DNA from: CAIKMD01 sp963803265
Lineage (GTDB): Bacteria > Pseudomonadota > Alphaproteobacteria > ATCC43930 > CGMCC-115725
Length of the DNA stretch: 64,000 nt
Direction: 5' to 3'
Assembly (NCBI GenBank): GCA_963803265.1
Contig: CAWDLZ010000020.1
Location: 1 to 64,000 of the forward strand
Shown here: positions 56,739 to 64,000 of the stretch, one piece after another
Layout of the letters: each line of letters starts with the position of its first letter
Position numbering within the stretch: the stretch's first letter is position 1
The notes under the pieces: generated by a model
The model's input: the letters and a program-made list of their open reading frames with translations, nothing else
Told to the model about the DNA's origin: nothing
Database searches by the model: none
Position numbers and translations under genes: made by a program

Positions 56739-57029
56739 ATGAACAAATCGATTCTTGCCGTTACCCTGGCGCTCGGCTTGTCGGCCGGTCTCGCCGCCGC
56801 CGCGCGCGCTGATCAGACCACGCCCGCGCCAAGTGCTTCCTCGCAGCAAGGGGACAGCTCGCCCCAGCGGGAGCAGTCCGCGGCTCTGTGGGACTACGAC
56901 CACAGCGTCAACCCAACGGTGAACGTGGGCACCACCGGACCCTATGACGAGGAAGACCTCCATCGCGACGCGACTGGCCGTCCTCTTCCGGGCTACGCCC
57001 AGATGTTCGGCGGAGGCGACGGCAACTGA
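56739..57029 (+). CDS. Small exported protein
   Basis: The 96-residue protein has a signal peptide (MNKSILAVTLALGLSAGLAAAARA). A Ser/Gln-rich mature start (SSQQGDSSPQREQS) is followed by ALWDYDHSVNPTVNVGTTGPYDEEDLHRDATGRPLPGYAQM. No family is recognised. A strong terminator follows at 57053. The unusual promoter region suggests condition-dependent expression. Confidence 0.65.
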   Translation: MNKSILAVTLALGLSAGLAAAARADQTTPAPSASSQQGDSSPQREQSAALWDYDHSVNPTVNVGTTGPYDEEDLHRDATGRPLPGYAQMFGGGDGN

Positions 57030-57052
57030 TGCGGTTGCCCGGTTAGGATAGG

Positions 57053-57080
57053 GCGCGGCGCCGATCCAGCGCCGCGCTTT
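57053..57080 (+). terminator. Rho-independent-like terminator
   Basis: A 9-bp stem GCGCGGCGC / GCGCCGCGC with a 7-base loop is followed by TTT, 23 bases after the stop of the small exported protein gene. Confidence 0.75.
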
Positions 57081-57232
57081 CCTGCAAGCACGCCGCCCTC
57101 GCCAGCCGCAAGCGGACCCTGGTGCCACAGACCGGGCCTGATCGTGCTCGCTCGCGAGAGCGGTCGATATTGCTATCGTGTTTCGCTTGGGGTAGGGACT
57201 AATTCTGCGGCGATACTTGATGGGATAGTCCC

Positions 57233-57436
57233 ATGATCCCGAGATTTGACACGCGCTCGAATTTTCATCTCGCCTTTTGGCGAGCCACGAGGACGACACG
57301 CAGCCTCAGGCTCATCATGGCCATGGCATGTGTCGTCACGGCGCTGAACGGTTGTGTCTATCACTATTGCGGACCGGCCTACCCCAATAGCACAGACCCG
57401 TTCTGTAAGATTTATTTCCCGGCGCCGATGATGTAA
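57233..57436 (+). CDS. Small lipoprotein-like hypothetical protein
   Basis: The 67-residue frame has LIMAMACVVTALNGCVYHYC, where ALNGC fits a lipobox, then a very short mature part with four Cys in all (VYHYCGPAY, DPFCKIYF). The N-terminal 25 residues before the hydrophobic stretch are longer than usual, so a later start is possible (MAMACVV). Unknown function. Confidence 0.45.
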   Translation: MIPRFDTRSNFHLAFWRATRTTRSLRLIMAMACVVTALNGCVYHYCGPAYPNSTDPFCKIYFPAPMM

Positions 57437-57495
57437 GGAGCTGTTTTGGGTCGCAATGCCGGAGCCGAAGTTCACATTGCACCAATGCAGACTTG

Positions 57496-57781
57496 ATGAA
57501 GAAATTGTACTGGAGCGGCGTCGCTGGCGTGCCTCGCCTTGGCGGGCTGCATGAGCCAAGTCGATCGCGAAGCCGTTTCGTTTCCAGATATGCCGAATAT
57601 GCCGGTCTATCGCCGCGCCGACAGCCAGCAATTGTCGCCGGATCAGGCGATGGACGCGCTGCAAACCGCCGTGACCGCGTGTCGGAAGCAGACCTCCGGT
57701 GGCGCGGCGTCACCGCCCGAGGTCGGTAGCGCGGCTTTCAATTCCTGCATGCAAGGCCGAGGCTATCGGCGCGTACGATAG
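57496..57781 (+). CDS. Putative lipoprotein (probable frame break in signal peptide)
   Basis: MKKLYWSGVAG starts like a lipoprotein leader; removing one G near 57529 gives CLALAGCMSQVDREAVSF, a good lipobox (LAGC). The rest is in one frame: PDMPNMPVYRRADSQQLSPDQ, then QTAVTACRKQ and FNSCMQGRGY. An about 94-residue protein results. A shorter in-frame start at 57539 lacks the leader. Function is unknown; the C-terminal CMQGRGY motif is seen in several small envelope proteins. Confidence 0.55.
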
Positions 57782-57851
57782 AAGCCGGATAGCCTTGATT
57801 AGACTATGCCGGCCCCATAGGATCGAGCCGGCACTCGCCCGGAGGATTCTC

Positions 57852-58856
57852 ATGGCGTCACCCGACAACGGACCCGTCGCCGTCGAACGCGACACGTCGC
57901 GGCCGCAGGGGCTCTACCCGATCGACATCGTCTTCGCCGATTACGACCGCACCAGGCCGCTGGTCAACGGGCGCGTGAAGGCCAAGGGCATCGACCTTAA
58001 GACCAGCACGCAATGGGTCGGCGATTTCTGTACCCGGCCCGTCTATGAGGATTACGACGCCGCCGAAATGTCCCTCTCGTGGTACCTGGCAGCGCGCGAC
58101 CGCGGCGAGCCCTGCATCGCCATCCCGATCTTCCCGTTGCGCGATCCGATCTTGGCCTATGTCTACGCGCGCGCGGATTCGCCGATCACGAAGCCCAGCG
58201 ACCTGATCGGCAAGCGGATCGGCGTCCAGGGCTATCGCTACACGATCAATTTGTGGCTGCGCGGCCTCTTCAAGGAGCATTACGGCTTCTCGCCCGAGCA
58301 AGCGACCTGGGTCACCGGCGAAGCCGAGGGCGCCGGCTACATCGTGCCCGAAAACATTAGGGTCAAACTCCGCAAGGGCAAGACGCCCGAGGAAAAATTG
58401 CGGGATGGCGAGGTCAACGCGATCTGGTGTCCGCGAGTGCCGAAGCCGTTCCAGAACGGCGAGAGCTGGATCCGACGCATGTTCCCGGATTGCCAGAGCG
58501 AGATACACCGCTTCGTCCGGCGCATCGGCTACGTGCCGGTGAGCCATGTCATGGTCATGAAGAAAGGACTAGCCGAGCGCGAGCCGTGGATCGCCGTGAG
58601 CCTCTACCAAGCTTTCGTGGACGCGCAGCGCAGCGCCGACGAGATGTGGCGGACCGAGAAGATGCTGTCGCTGGTTGATTCCATGTTTTACTTGGAGCAG
58701 CAGCTGGCCGCTTACGGCCCCAACCCCTATGTCCACGGACTCGGCCCCAACCGTGAGATCATCGCGACCTTCGTGCGTTACGCGCATGAGCAGGGCTATA
58801 TCTCTCGGCGGATTCCGGTGGACGAGCTGTTCGTACCCCAGACGGTTAGCCTCTAG
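57852..58856 (+). CDS. 4,5-dihydroxyphthalate decarboxylase-like / SBP-fold protein
   Basis: The 334-residue cytoplasmic protein (no signal peptide) has YPIDIVFADYDRTRPLVNGRV near the start, DAAEMSLSWYLAARDRGEPCIAIPIFPLRDP, KRIGVQGYRYTINLWLRGLF and FVRRIGYVPVSHVMVMKKG. These match proteins annotated as 4,5-dihydroxyphthalate decarboxylase, which have a periplasmic-binding-protein fold. GGAGGAT precedes the ATG. With the aromatic-acid-type MFS transporter next door, a role in aromatic degradation is plausible but not proven. Confidence 0.75.
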   Translation: MASPDNGPVAVERDTSRPQGLYPIDIVFADYDRTRPLVNGRVKAKGIDLKTSTQWVGDFCTRPVYEDYDAAEMSLSWYLAARDRGEPCIAIPIFPLRDPILAYVYARADSPITKPSDLIGKRIGVQGYRYTINLWLRGLFKEHYGFSPEQATWVTGEAEGAGYIVPENIRVKLRKGKTPEEKLRDGEVNAIWCPRVPKPFQNGESWIRRMFPDCQSEIHRFVRRIGYVPVSHVMVMKKGLAEREPWIAVSLYQAFVDAQRSADEMWRTEKMLSLVDSMFYLEQQLAAYGPNPYVHGLGPNREIIATFVRYAHEQGYISRRIPVDELFVPQTVSL

Positions 58857-58880
58857 CGTTAAGCCCTAAGCTCTCGACAA

Positions 58881-60275
58881 TCAGTGGGAAATGTCCTCGA
58901 GCACGCGCCCAGCGGTTTCGATCACGAAGAAATAGGTAACGGCCGCGCCGAAGAGGGCGATGCAGCCGAAGAAGACGAAAACCGCGCTGATGGTGGTATT
59001 GGCGACGAGAAAGCCGATGACCGTCGGCGAAATGATCGCGCCGATTCGAAACCACGAGCTGCCGGCGCCCGCGCCGACGGCGCGCATGCGCGTCGGATAG
59101 ATTTCCGGCATATAGACATAAAGGCCGGGAATGAGCCAGGAAAGCATGAAATTGCCGAGGCTCACGAGCAGCATGACTTCGACCGGCGAACTCGGCGTCG
59201 GCCCAAGCCCGAGATAGAGAAAGGGCACGGCGCCGGTGGCGAAGGACCAGATGAAGCACTTGCGCCGGCCGATCCAATCGATGAAGAAGATGCCGACCAG
59301 CGCGCCGAGGAACGATCCGGCGGTCGAGGAAATGCTGAATTGGAGCGATTGCTGCAGGGATAGATGATAAATCGTGCGATAGATCGTGGGCAGCCAGGCG
59401 TTCATCGCGGTGCTGATCGACGCATAGCAAAAGCACATCGCCCAAACGCAGAAGGTCCGCGTTCGGTAGACTGGGCCGAATAGCTCCATGAGACGCGCAT
59501 GCTTCTTGAGGATGGGCGGAATGTTGGCCGGAATCGGTGCAAGCTCGCGGACGCCGCTGGCAAGGACCGCCCCCTCGATGCGCGTCGCGCTCTGGTCCGC
59601 CGCCGCTAGCGACACGCGCTGCGCCAGCCAGCGCGGCGATTCCGGCACGGCGCGCCGTAGAATGATAATCATGATCGCCGGCAGCGCGCCGAGCAGGAAC
59701 ATGGCTTGCCAGCCCCAATGGGGCACGACGTAGCTGCCGATCGCTGCGGTCGCCACCACCGCGAAGGCAAAGAAGATTTGCAGCCCGAAAACCACGCGGC
59801 CGCGCGTCCGGGCATTGGTGAACTCATTGATGTAGGCGGCGCCGACCGGGACTTCGCCGCCCAGCGCCAGACCCTGGATGAAGCGCAGGACGAGGCGCAC
59901 CGGAAAGCTCCATGCGGCGGCGCACAAGACGGCGAAAATCGCGATGATGGCGATCGTCCATTGCAGCGCCGGCACGCGCCCGATGCGCTCCGCGATCCAA
60001 CTGAAGCCCCACGCGCCCAGCACCTGCCCGACATAGCCCATCGAGATCATGAGCCCGGTATCGGCCGGCGAGAACCGCCACAGGGCGACCAGAACCGGCA
60101 GGATATAAGAGAGGCTTAAGCTGTCGAATGCGTCAAAGAAGCTGCACGCGCCGACGATCGAGAGGATGCGGAAATGAAATCGCGAAAACGGCAGCCGCTC
60201 CATCCGCGCGCTGATGATTTCCGCGGTGAGGCCGGTGGTGCCCGGAGCCCCGCTCCCAATCGCTTGCTCTGCCAT
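58881..60275 (-). CDS. MFS transporter (aromatic acid/sugar porter type)
   Basis: The 464-residue protein has 12 predicted helices. Signature motifs are GYVGQVLGAWGFSWIAERIGRVPA (A motif region), RFIQGLALGGEVPVGAAYINEF, VPESPRWLAQR between the two halves, and FIDWIGRRKC plus PTRMRAVGAG in the second half. This pattern is of the metabolite:H+ symporter/aromatic acid branch. It is convergent with the dihydroxyphthalate-decarboxylase-like gene. Confidence 0.85.
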   Translation of the reverse strand: MAEQAIGSGAPGTTGLTAEIISARMERLPFSRFHFRILSIVGACSFFDAFDSLSLSYILPVLVALWRFSPADTGLMISMGYVGQVLGAWGFSWIAERIGRVPALQWTIAIIAIFAVLCAAAWSFPVRLVLRFIQGLALGGEVPVGAAYINEFTNARTRGRVVFGLQIFFAFAVVATAAIGSYVVPHWGWQAMFLLGALPAIMIIILRRAVPESPRWLAQRVSLAAADQSATRIEGAVLASGVRELAPIPANIPPILKKHARLMELFGPVYRTRTFCVWAMCFCYASISTAMNAWLPTIYRTIYHLSLQQSLQFSISSTAGSFLGALVGIFFIDWIGRRKCFIWSFATGAVPFLYLGLGPTPSSPVEVMLLVSLGNFMLSWLIPGLYVYMPEIYPTRMRAVGAGAGSSWFRIGAIISPTVIGFLVANTTISAVFVFFGCIALFGAAVTYFFVIETAGRVLEDISH

Positions 60276-60343
60276 GGACCGGTCTCCTTGACCCGGGTTC
60301 GACCGGCACCTTCCCGACAGGAACCCCGGTTCCGAGGGTTAGC

Positions 60344-60449
60344 CTAGAGCATTTTCCGGCGAAGTGGGTACCGGTTCGCCGTCGAAAATGCGACCCAATC
60401 AATAATCGAGAGCAGCGGTCCGATTCAACTTGAATGGACCGCGCTACAG
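60344..60449 (-). repeat. RIME-like two-palindrome repeat, copy C
   Basis: About 105 bp in the opposite orientation to copies A and B: CTAGAGCATTTTCC at 60344 and GGACCGCGCTACAG near 60436-60449. It keeps both palindromes and is not interrupted. It lies between the MFS gene start and the quinone oxidoreductase gene end; the outer CTAG on the right has decayed to CTACAG. Confidence 0.85.
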
Positions 60450-60527
60450 CCCTTCGCGGTTGCCCAAGGCAATCTGGAGCGCGCGATGGCCCGCGGCCTG
60501 CGAGCTGGCATGAGAAGCCGGCCAAGC

Positions 60528-61517
60528 TCAGGGCTTCAGCAGCAACTTGCCCATGACCTTGCCGCTTTCGAACAGCTCATGCGCCTGCCGCGCCTGAGCG
60601 AGCGGCATATGACCAAAGATGCGCGGCTTGATCTCGTGCTTGGCAAGCCGCTCGATCAGCCAGCGCATGCCCTCCTTGCGCCGCTCCGGCCAGTGATCGA
60701 AAACGTGCATGGTGAAGGTGCGCAGCGCCAGATTCTTCGCGGTCTGCCGGCGCATCGCGGCATAGACGTCGCCCTGGGCGGGACCGGCGAGTTGGCCATA
60801 GCTCACCAGCATGCCGTACCGGCCCAAAATCTCGAAGTTGCGGACGAAGTCCTTGCCGCCGACGAAGTCGAGCGCGATGTGGACGCCCATGCCGCCAGTC
60901 GCCGCCTTGACGCCCTCGAACACATCTTGCTGGTCGCGGTCGATGACGCGCTGGACGCCGAGGCTCTTGACGAAATCGACCTTGGCGGCGCCGCTGCAGA
61001 TGCCGATCGCATCGAGCCCCGCGCCGAGCGCGAGATCGATGATGGCGCTGCCGCAACCGCCCGCCGCGCCATAGACCAGCACGGTCTGGCCCTTTTGAAA
61101 ATGAACGCAATCATAAAGCAGGTGAAAAGCCACCTGATAATTGGCGAGCGCCGCCGCCTCGTCCATGTCCGCGCCGTCGGGCAAGGGATAGACCGAGGTT
61201 TCGGGCGTCGCATTGTATTCCGCGTAGCAGCCGCCCCGGTGCTCGCGCTCGCGCGCCGACACCACCACGCGCTGCCCCGGCCGCAATGTCGTGCCGGGCC
61301 CGGCGCGCTCGATCACCCCGCTCATCTCGGTGCCGGGCGCGGCCGGTAGCGGCGGCATCCAGCCATACCTTCCCTGGCGAATCATGATGTCGGGCATGCC
61401 GACGCCGATTGCCTCGGCCCTCACCAGAACCTCGCCGTCCTTGAGCGGCGGGATCGGCACCTCGACATAGTCGAGCACCGAGGGTGGTCCCGGTTGCTTG
61501 AACTGAGCGATCTTCAC
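60528..61517 (-). CDS. NADPH:quinone oxidoreductase (zinc-independent MDR family)
   Basis: The 329-residue protein has GroES-like N-domain (GEVLVRAEAIGVGMPDIMIRQG, PLPAAPGTEMSGVIERAG) and Rossmann domain (VLVYGAAGGCGSAIIDLALGAG, DFVGGKDFVRNFEILGRYGMLVSYG). Zinc ligands are absent, as in quinone oxidoreductase/crotonyl-CoA reductase-like members. The substrate cannot be fixed from motifs. It lies 27 bases downstream of hpnG on the same strand and may be co-transcribed with it. Confidence 0.85.
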   Translation of the reverse strand: MKIAQFKQPGPPSVLDYVEVPIPPLKDGEVLVRAEAIGVGMPDIMIRQGRYGWMPPLPAAPGTEMSGVIERAGPGTTLRPGQRVVVSAREREHRGGCYAEYNATPETSVYPLPDGADMDEAAALANYQVAFHLLYDCVHFQKGQTVLVYGAAGGCGSAIIDLALGAGLDAIGICSGAAKVDFVKSLGVQRVIDRDQQDVFEGVKAATGGMGVHIALDFVGGKDFVRNFEILGRYGMLVSYGQLAGPAQGDVYAAMRRQTAKNLALRTFTMHVFDHWPERRKEGMRWLIERLAKHEIKPRIFGHMPLAQARQAHELFESGKVMGKLLLKP

Positions 61518-61544
61518 CGCGTGTACTCCTCTTCGTCCGCTGGT

Positions 61545-62204
61545 TCATGCCAGGCCCGCGCCGAGCGCCGAGCGTAGCGCAAAAAGCGCCCGCCGCGTAT
61601 TGCCGGCCAGGCGCAGCAGGTCCGGCAACTGCGCCGGGTTCCGCACCAGCGACGCCAGCACCCGTCCCAACGCCGGCACACCGGCGGCGTCGAGCCCATC
61701 GAGCGCGGCCGCAGGAAGAGCTTGCGCGGCCGGATCGGCGACGGCGCGCAGCACCAGAAAAGGGCGCGCCGAGTGCCTCGCCGCGCGCGCGACGATGTGG
61801 CTTTCGAGATCGACCGCGACGGCACCGGTCGCCACATGGAGCGCTGCTTTGCGTTCGACCGTGGCAATGGCTTCGGCGGCGCCGAGGATGTCGCCCTCGT
61901 CGATGCCCAAGCCGGCCGCGATCAGGCGATCGCGAACGCGCGCCCGCCAGTTCTCGTCAACGTCGTGACGCGCGCCATCCGTTTCGACGACAACACGCGG
62001 CAGCACCAAGCTGCCCGGCGCGAGATGCGGCGCCAAGGCCCCGGCGATGCCAAAGCTGACGAGCCCTTCCGCGCCCGCGGCGAGACACGCCTCGGCGGCC
62101 TCGATCGTGCCCGCGGCAATGCCGCCCGAAGCGCGCGCCGCGAGCCCGGCGCGGCGCGCGATGCGCGCCTCGGCCTCGAGACCGGTGATCGCGGCGATCG
62201 TCAT
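61545..62204 (-). CDS. hpnG: Hopanoid-associated phosphorylase/nucleosidase HpnG
   Basis: The 219-residue purine-nucleoside phosphorylase-fold protein has AITGLEAEARIA, GLVSFGIAGALAPHLAPGSLVLP, VETDGARHDVDENWR, and TGAVAVDLESHIVARAARH. In hopanoid clusters this enzyme releases adenine from adenosyl-hopane to give ribosyl-hopane. Its ATG overlaps the stop of the squalene-hopene cyclase gene by one base, confirming the hopanoid context. Confidence 0.88.
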   Translation of the reverse strand: MTIAAITGLEAEARIARRAGLAARASGGIAAGTIEAAEACLAAGAEGLVSFGIAGALAPHLAPGSLVLPRVVVETDGARHDVDENWRARVRDRLIAAGLGIDEGDILGAAEAIATVERKAALHVATGAVAVDLESHIVARAARHSARPFLVLRAVADPAAQALPAAALDGLDAAGVPALGRVLASLVRNPAQLPDLLRLAGNTRRALFALRSALGAGLA

Positions 62205-64000
62205 CAAAGGCCGTGCGGATAGATCGGCTCGTTGCTTTCCGACAGGGTGCGATAGCGCGCCAAGGCCCACAGCGGGAAATAGGCGCGATAGCCGTGATAG
62301 CGCAAGTAGAACACGCGCGGGAACCCGACCGCGGTAAACAGCTCCTCGTCCCAGAGCCCGTGCGGTTGCTGGGTCGCCAACAAATAGGCGACGCCGCGCG
62401 CGACCGCGCGATGTCCGGCCTCGCCTGCCGCCATCAAGGCGAGCAGCGCCCAGGCGGTCTGCGAGACGGTGCCGGTGCGCGCCTCGCCGCGCTTTTGATC
62501 CGGCCAGTAGGACCGCCCATCCTCGCCCCAGCCGCCATCGGCGCGCTGCTTGGACAACAGCCAATTCACCGCGCGCCGGATCATCGGATCGGATTTTTCG
62601 ATTCCCGTGGCATTGAGCGCGGCGAGGACCGACCAGGTGCCGTAGATGTAATTGGTGCCCCAGCGCCCGAACCACGAGCCGTCCGCCTCTTGCTCGCGTC
62701 TCAGATATCGGATGCCGGCGGCGAGCGAGGGCTCATGCTGGCCTATTTGGGCGAACAGCCCGATGCAGCGCGCCGACACATCCGCCGTTGGCGGATCGAG
62801 CAGCGCGCCGTGATCGGCGAAGGGGATATAGTTGAGATAATGACAGGTGTTGTCGGCATCGAAGGAGCCCCAGCCGCCATTGCGGCTTTGCATGCCGTCG
62901 AGCCACTCGGCCGCGCGCGCCACCGCGCCGCGATATTTCACGCGGTCGAGGCGGTCGAGCGCGAGGGCGACCATCGCGGTGTCGTCGAGATCGGGGTAGT
63001 GCGGATTGGCATATTGGAACGCCCAGCCGCCGGGCTTAAGATCGGGCCGCGCGACCGCCCAATCGCCGATGACGCGATTTTCTTGCTTGGTCACCAGCCA
63101 GTCGAGCGCGCGCGCAGCGGCGTCATGCGCGGCATCGCCGCCCGCCTCCATCAGCGCGAAAGCGGCAAGCCCGGTATCCCAGACCGGCGACAGACAAGGC
63201 TGACAATAGGTGCGGCCCGGCTTGCGCACGAGCAGCTTGCGCAACGCCGCCCGGGTCGCCGCGACGCGGCCGTCGCTCGCGGATACGCCGAGGCAATCGA
63301 ACATCATCGCGGCATTGGCCATCGCCGGATAGATGCCGCCGAGCCCATCCTCGCCATTGAGCCGCTCGGTCACGAAGCCGACCGCGGCATCGATCGATCG
63401 CTGGCGCAACGACTTGGGGAACCAAGGCTCGGCAAAACGCAAGCCCGCGTCGACCGCATTGAACACGCTCGCCCAGATCGAGCCCGAGGCACGGGTCGGC
63501 GCGGCGACGGTGCCGGGCGCGAATAATTCGCGCACGCTCACGCCGCGCGGATTGCGCGCCCGCGGCTTCTTCGCCATCAGAACCAACAGCGGCGCGATCA
63601 CCGTGCGCGACCAGTAGGAGACCTTGCTGAGATGGAACGGAAACCAGCGCGGCAGGAGCATGATCTCGACCGGCATCATCGGCACGGCGCGCCAGTCGAG
63701 CTCACCGAAGAGGGCGAGCTGAATCCGGGTGAAGACGTTGCAGCGCGCGGCGCCGCCGCGGGCGAGGATGGCGTCGCGCGCGCGCGCCATGTGCGGCGCG
63801 TCTGCCGGATCGCCGGCGGCCTTCAGCGCGAAATAGCACTTGACGCTGCAGCTCAGATCGAAGTCGCCGCCCCAAAACAGCGGCCAGCCGCCGTGATCTG
63901 CCTGACCGGCGCGCAGGAATTCCGCGATCTCGGCGACGAGCGGGTCGTCGATTTCGTCGAGATAGTGCTGCAGCAGCACGTATTCGGCCGGGATCGTGGC
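62204..64000 (-). CDS. shc: Squalene-hopene cyclase, N-terminus outside window
   Basis: About 598 residues of the class II terpene cyclase. The catalytic DxDD acid motif is DLDDTAMV; several QW repeats are present (QSRNGGWGSFDADN, QEADGSWFGRWG, QRADGGWGEDG, QPHGLWDEELF). The frame is open to the last base, and the sequence ATIPAEYVLLQHYL at the edge is the usual N-terminal part, so only the first few dozen residues are missing. It cyclises squalene to hopene in the membrane. Confidence 0.95.
   Translation of the reverse strand, partial: ATIPAEYVLLQHYLDEIDDPLVAEIAEFLRAGQADHGGWPLFWGGDFDLSCSVKCYFALKAAGDPADAPHMARARDAILARGGAARCNVFTRIQLALFGELDWRAVPMMPVEIMLLPRWFPFHLSKVSYWSRTVIAPLLVLMAKKPRARNPRGVSVRELFAPGTVAAPTRASGSIWASVFNAVDAGLRFAEPWFPKSLRQRSIDAAVGFVTERLNGEDGLGGIYPAMANAAMMFDCLGVSASDGRVAATRAALRKLLVRKPGRTYCQPCLSPVWDTGLAAFALMEAGGDAAHDAAARALDWLVTKQENRVIGDWAVARPDLKPGGWAFQYANPHYPDLDDTAMVALALDRLDRVKYRGAVARAAEWLDGMQSRNGGWGSFDADNTCHYLNYIPFADHGALLDPPTADVSARCIGLFAQIGQHEPSLAAGIRYLRREQEADGSWFGRWGTNYIYGTWSVLAALNATGIEKSDPMIRRAVNWLLSKQRADGGWGEDGRSYWPDQKRGEARTGTVSQTAWALLALMAAGEAGHRAVARGVAYLLATQQPHGLWDEELFTAVGFPRVFYLRYHGYRAYFPLWALARYRTLSESNEPIYPHGL

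Noticed and set aside
62213..63526. 437-codon plus-strand frame opposite shc
   Set aside because: No motif or start signal; the opposite strand encodes squalene-hopene cyclase with all signatures.

Overview
The window is GC-rich chromosomal DNA from an alphaproteobacterium. The housekeeping order eno-kdsA-pyrG-secG-tpiA-ppiD, trpE, trpG-trpD-trpC-moaC-moeA, lexA-comEC-gltX-gltA is a familiar alphaproteobacterial layout. The lexA promoter carries the alphaproteobacterial SOS box (GAAC-N7-GAAC). Hopanoid genes (hpnG, shc) and two-palindrome repeats resembling the RIME elements of rhizobia point the same way. Genus cannot be fixed from the sequence alone.

Layout. 1-902: 3' part of an IS1380-family element. 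1.1-2.9 kb: IS5-type transposase remnant and two exported proteins. 2.9-8.2 kb: an operon on the minus strand for an acetyl-CoA-synthetase-like enzyme, a fused E1 alpha/beta 2-oxoacid dehydrogenase, an E2 acyltransferase and a stand-alone acyl carrier protein, with a FixK/FNR-type box upstream. 8.5-10.7 kb: cupin, glutathione transferase, TRAP solute receptor. 10.7-13.9 kb: glmU-glmS. 14-18.8 kb: orphan terminase-small-subunit-like gene, membrane protein, two related cupins, two substrate-binding proteins. 18.8-22.5 kb: a XamI-type restriction-modification island bracketed by two copies of the last 317 bp of eno. 22.2-36.7 kb: core metabolism (eno to lexA). 36.8-37.9 kb: IS481-family element at the end of a RIME-like repeat. 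37.9-46.1 kb: comEC, gltX, gltA, a lytic transglycosylase, tRNA-Lys, a split chromate transporter, a CinA-type amidase. 46.1-47.9 kb: a RIME-like repeat interrupted by a complete IS1380-family element. 47.9-58.9 kb: Nramp transporter, RNA-binding protein, OmpA-like protein, glycosyltransferase plus FemAB-like protein, cytochrome c, small exported proteins, and a dihydroxyphthalate-decarboxylase-like protein. 58.9-64 kb: MFS transporter, third RIME-like repeat, quinone oxidoreductase, hpnG and the start of shc.

How the parts fit. The 2.9-8.2 kb operon looks like a dedicated acyl-CoA/acyl-transfer route that oxygen limitation may switch on. The eno region records capture of a restriction-modification cassette, probably by single-crossover integration of DNA carrying a related eno 3' end. 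The repeats at 36.8, 46.1 and 60.3 kb end in CTAG. Two different insertion sequences have landed in that CTAG, and it supplies stop codons to neighbouring genes.

Quality warning. Twelve reading-frame breaks occur in otherwise well-conserved genes, including the normally essential glmS and pyrG. In every case removing one base restores the family sequence. This uniform +1 bias points to sequencing or consensus insertions rather than gene decay, so these genes are listed as CDS with the break noted.
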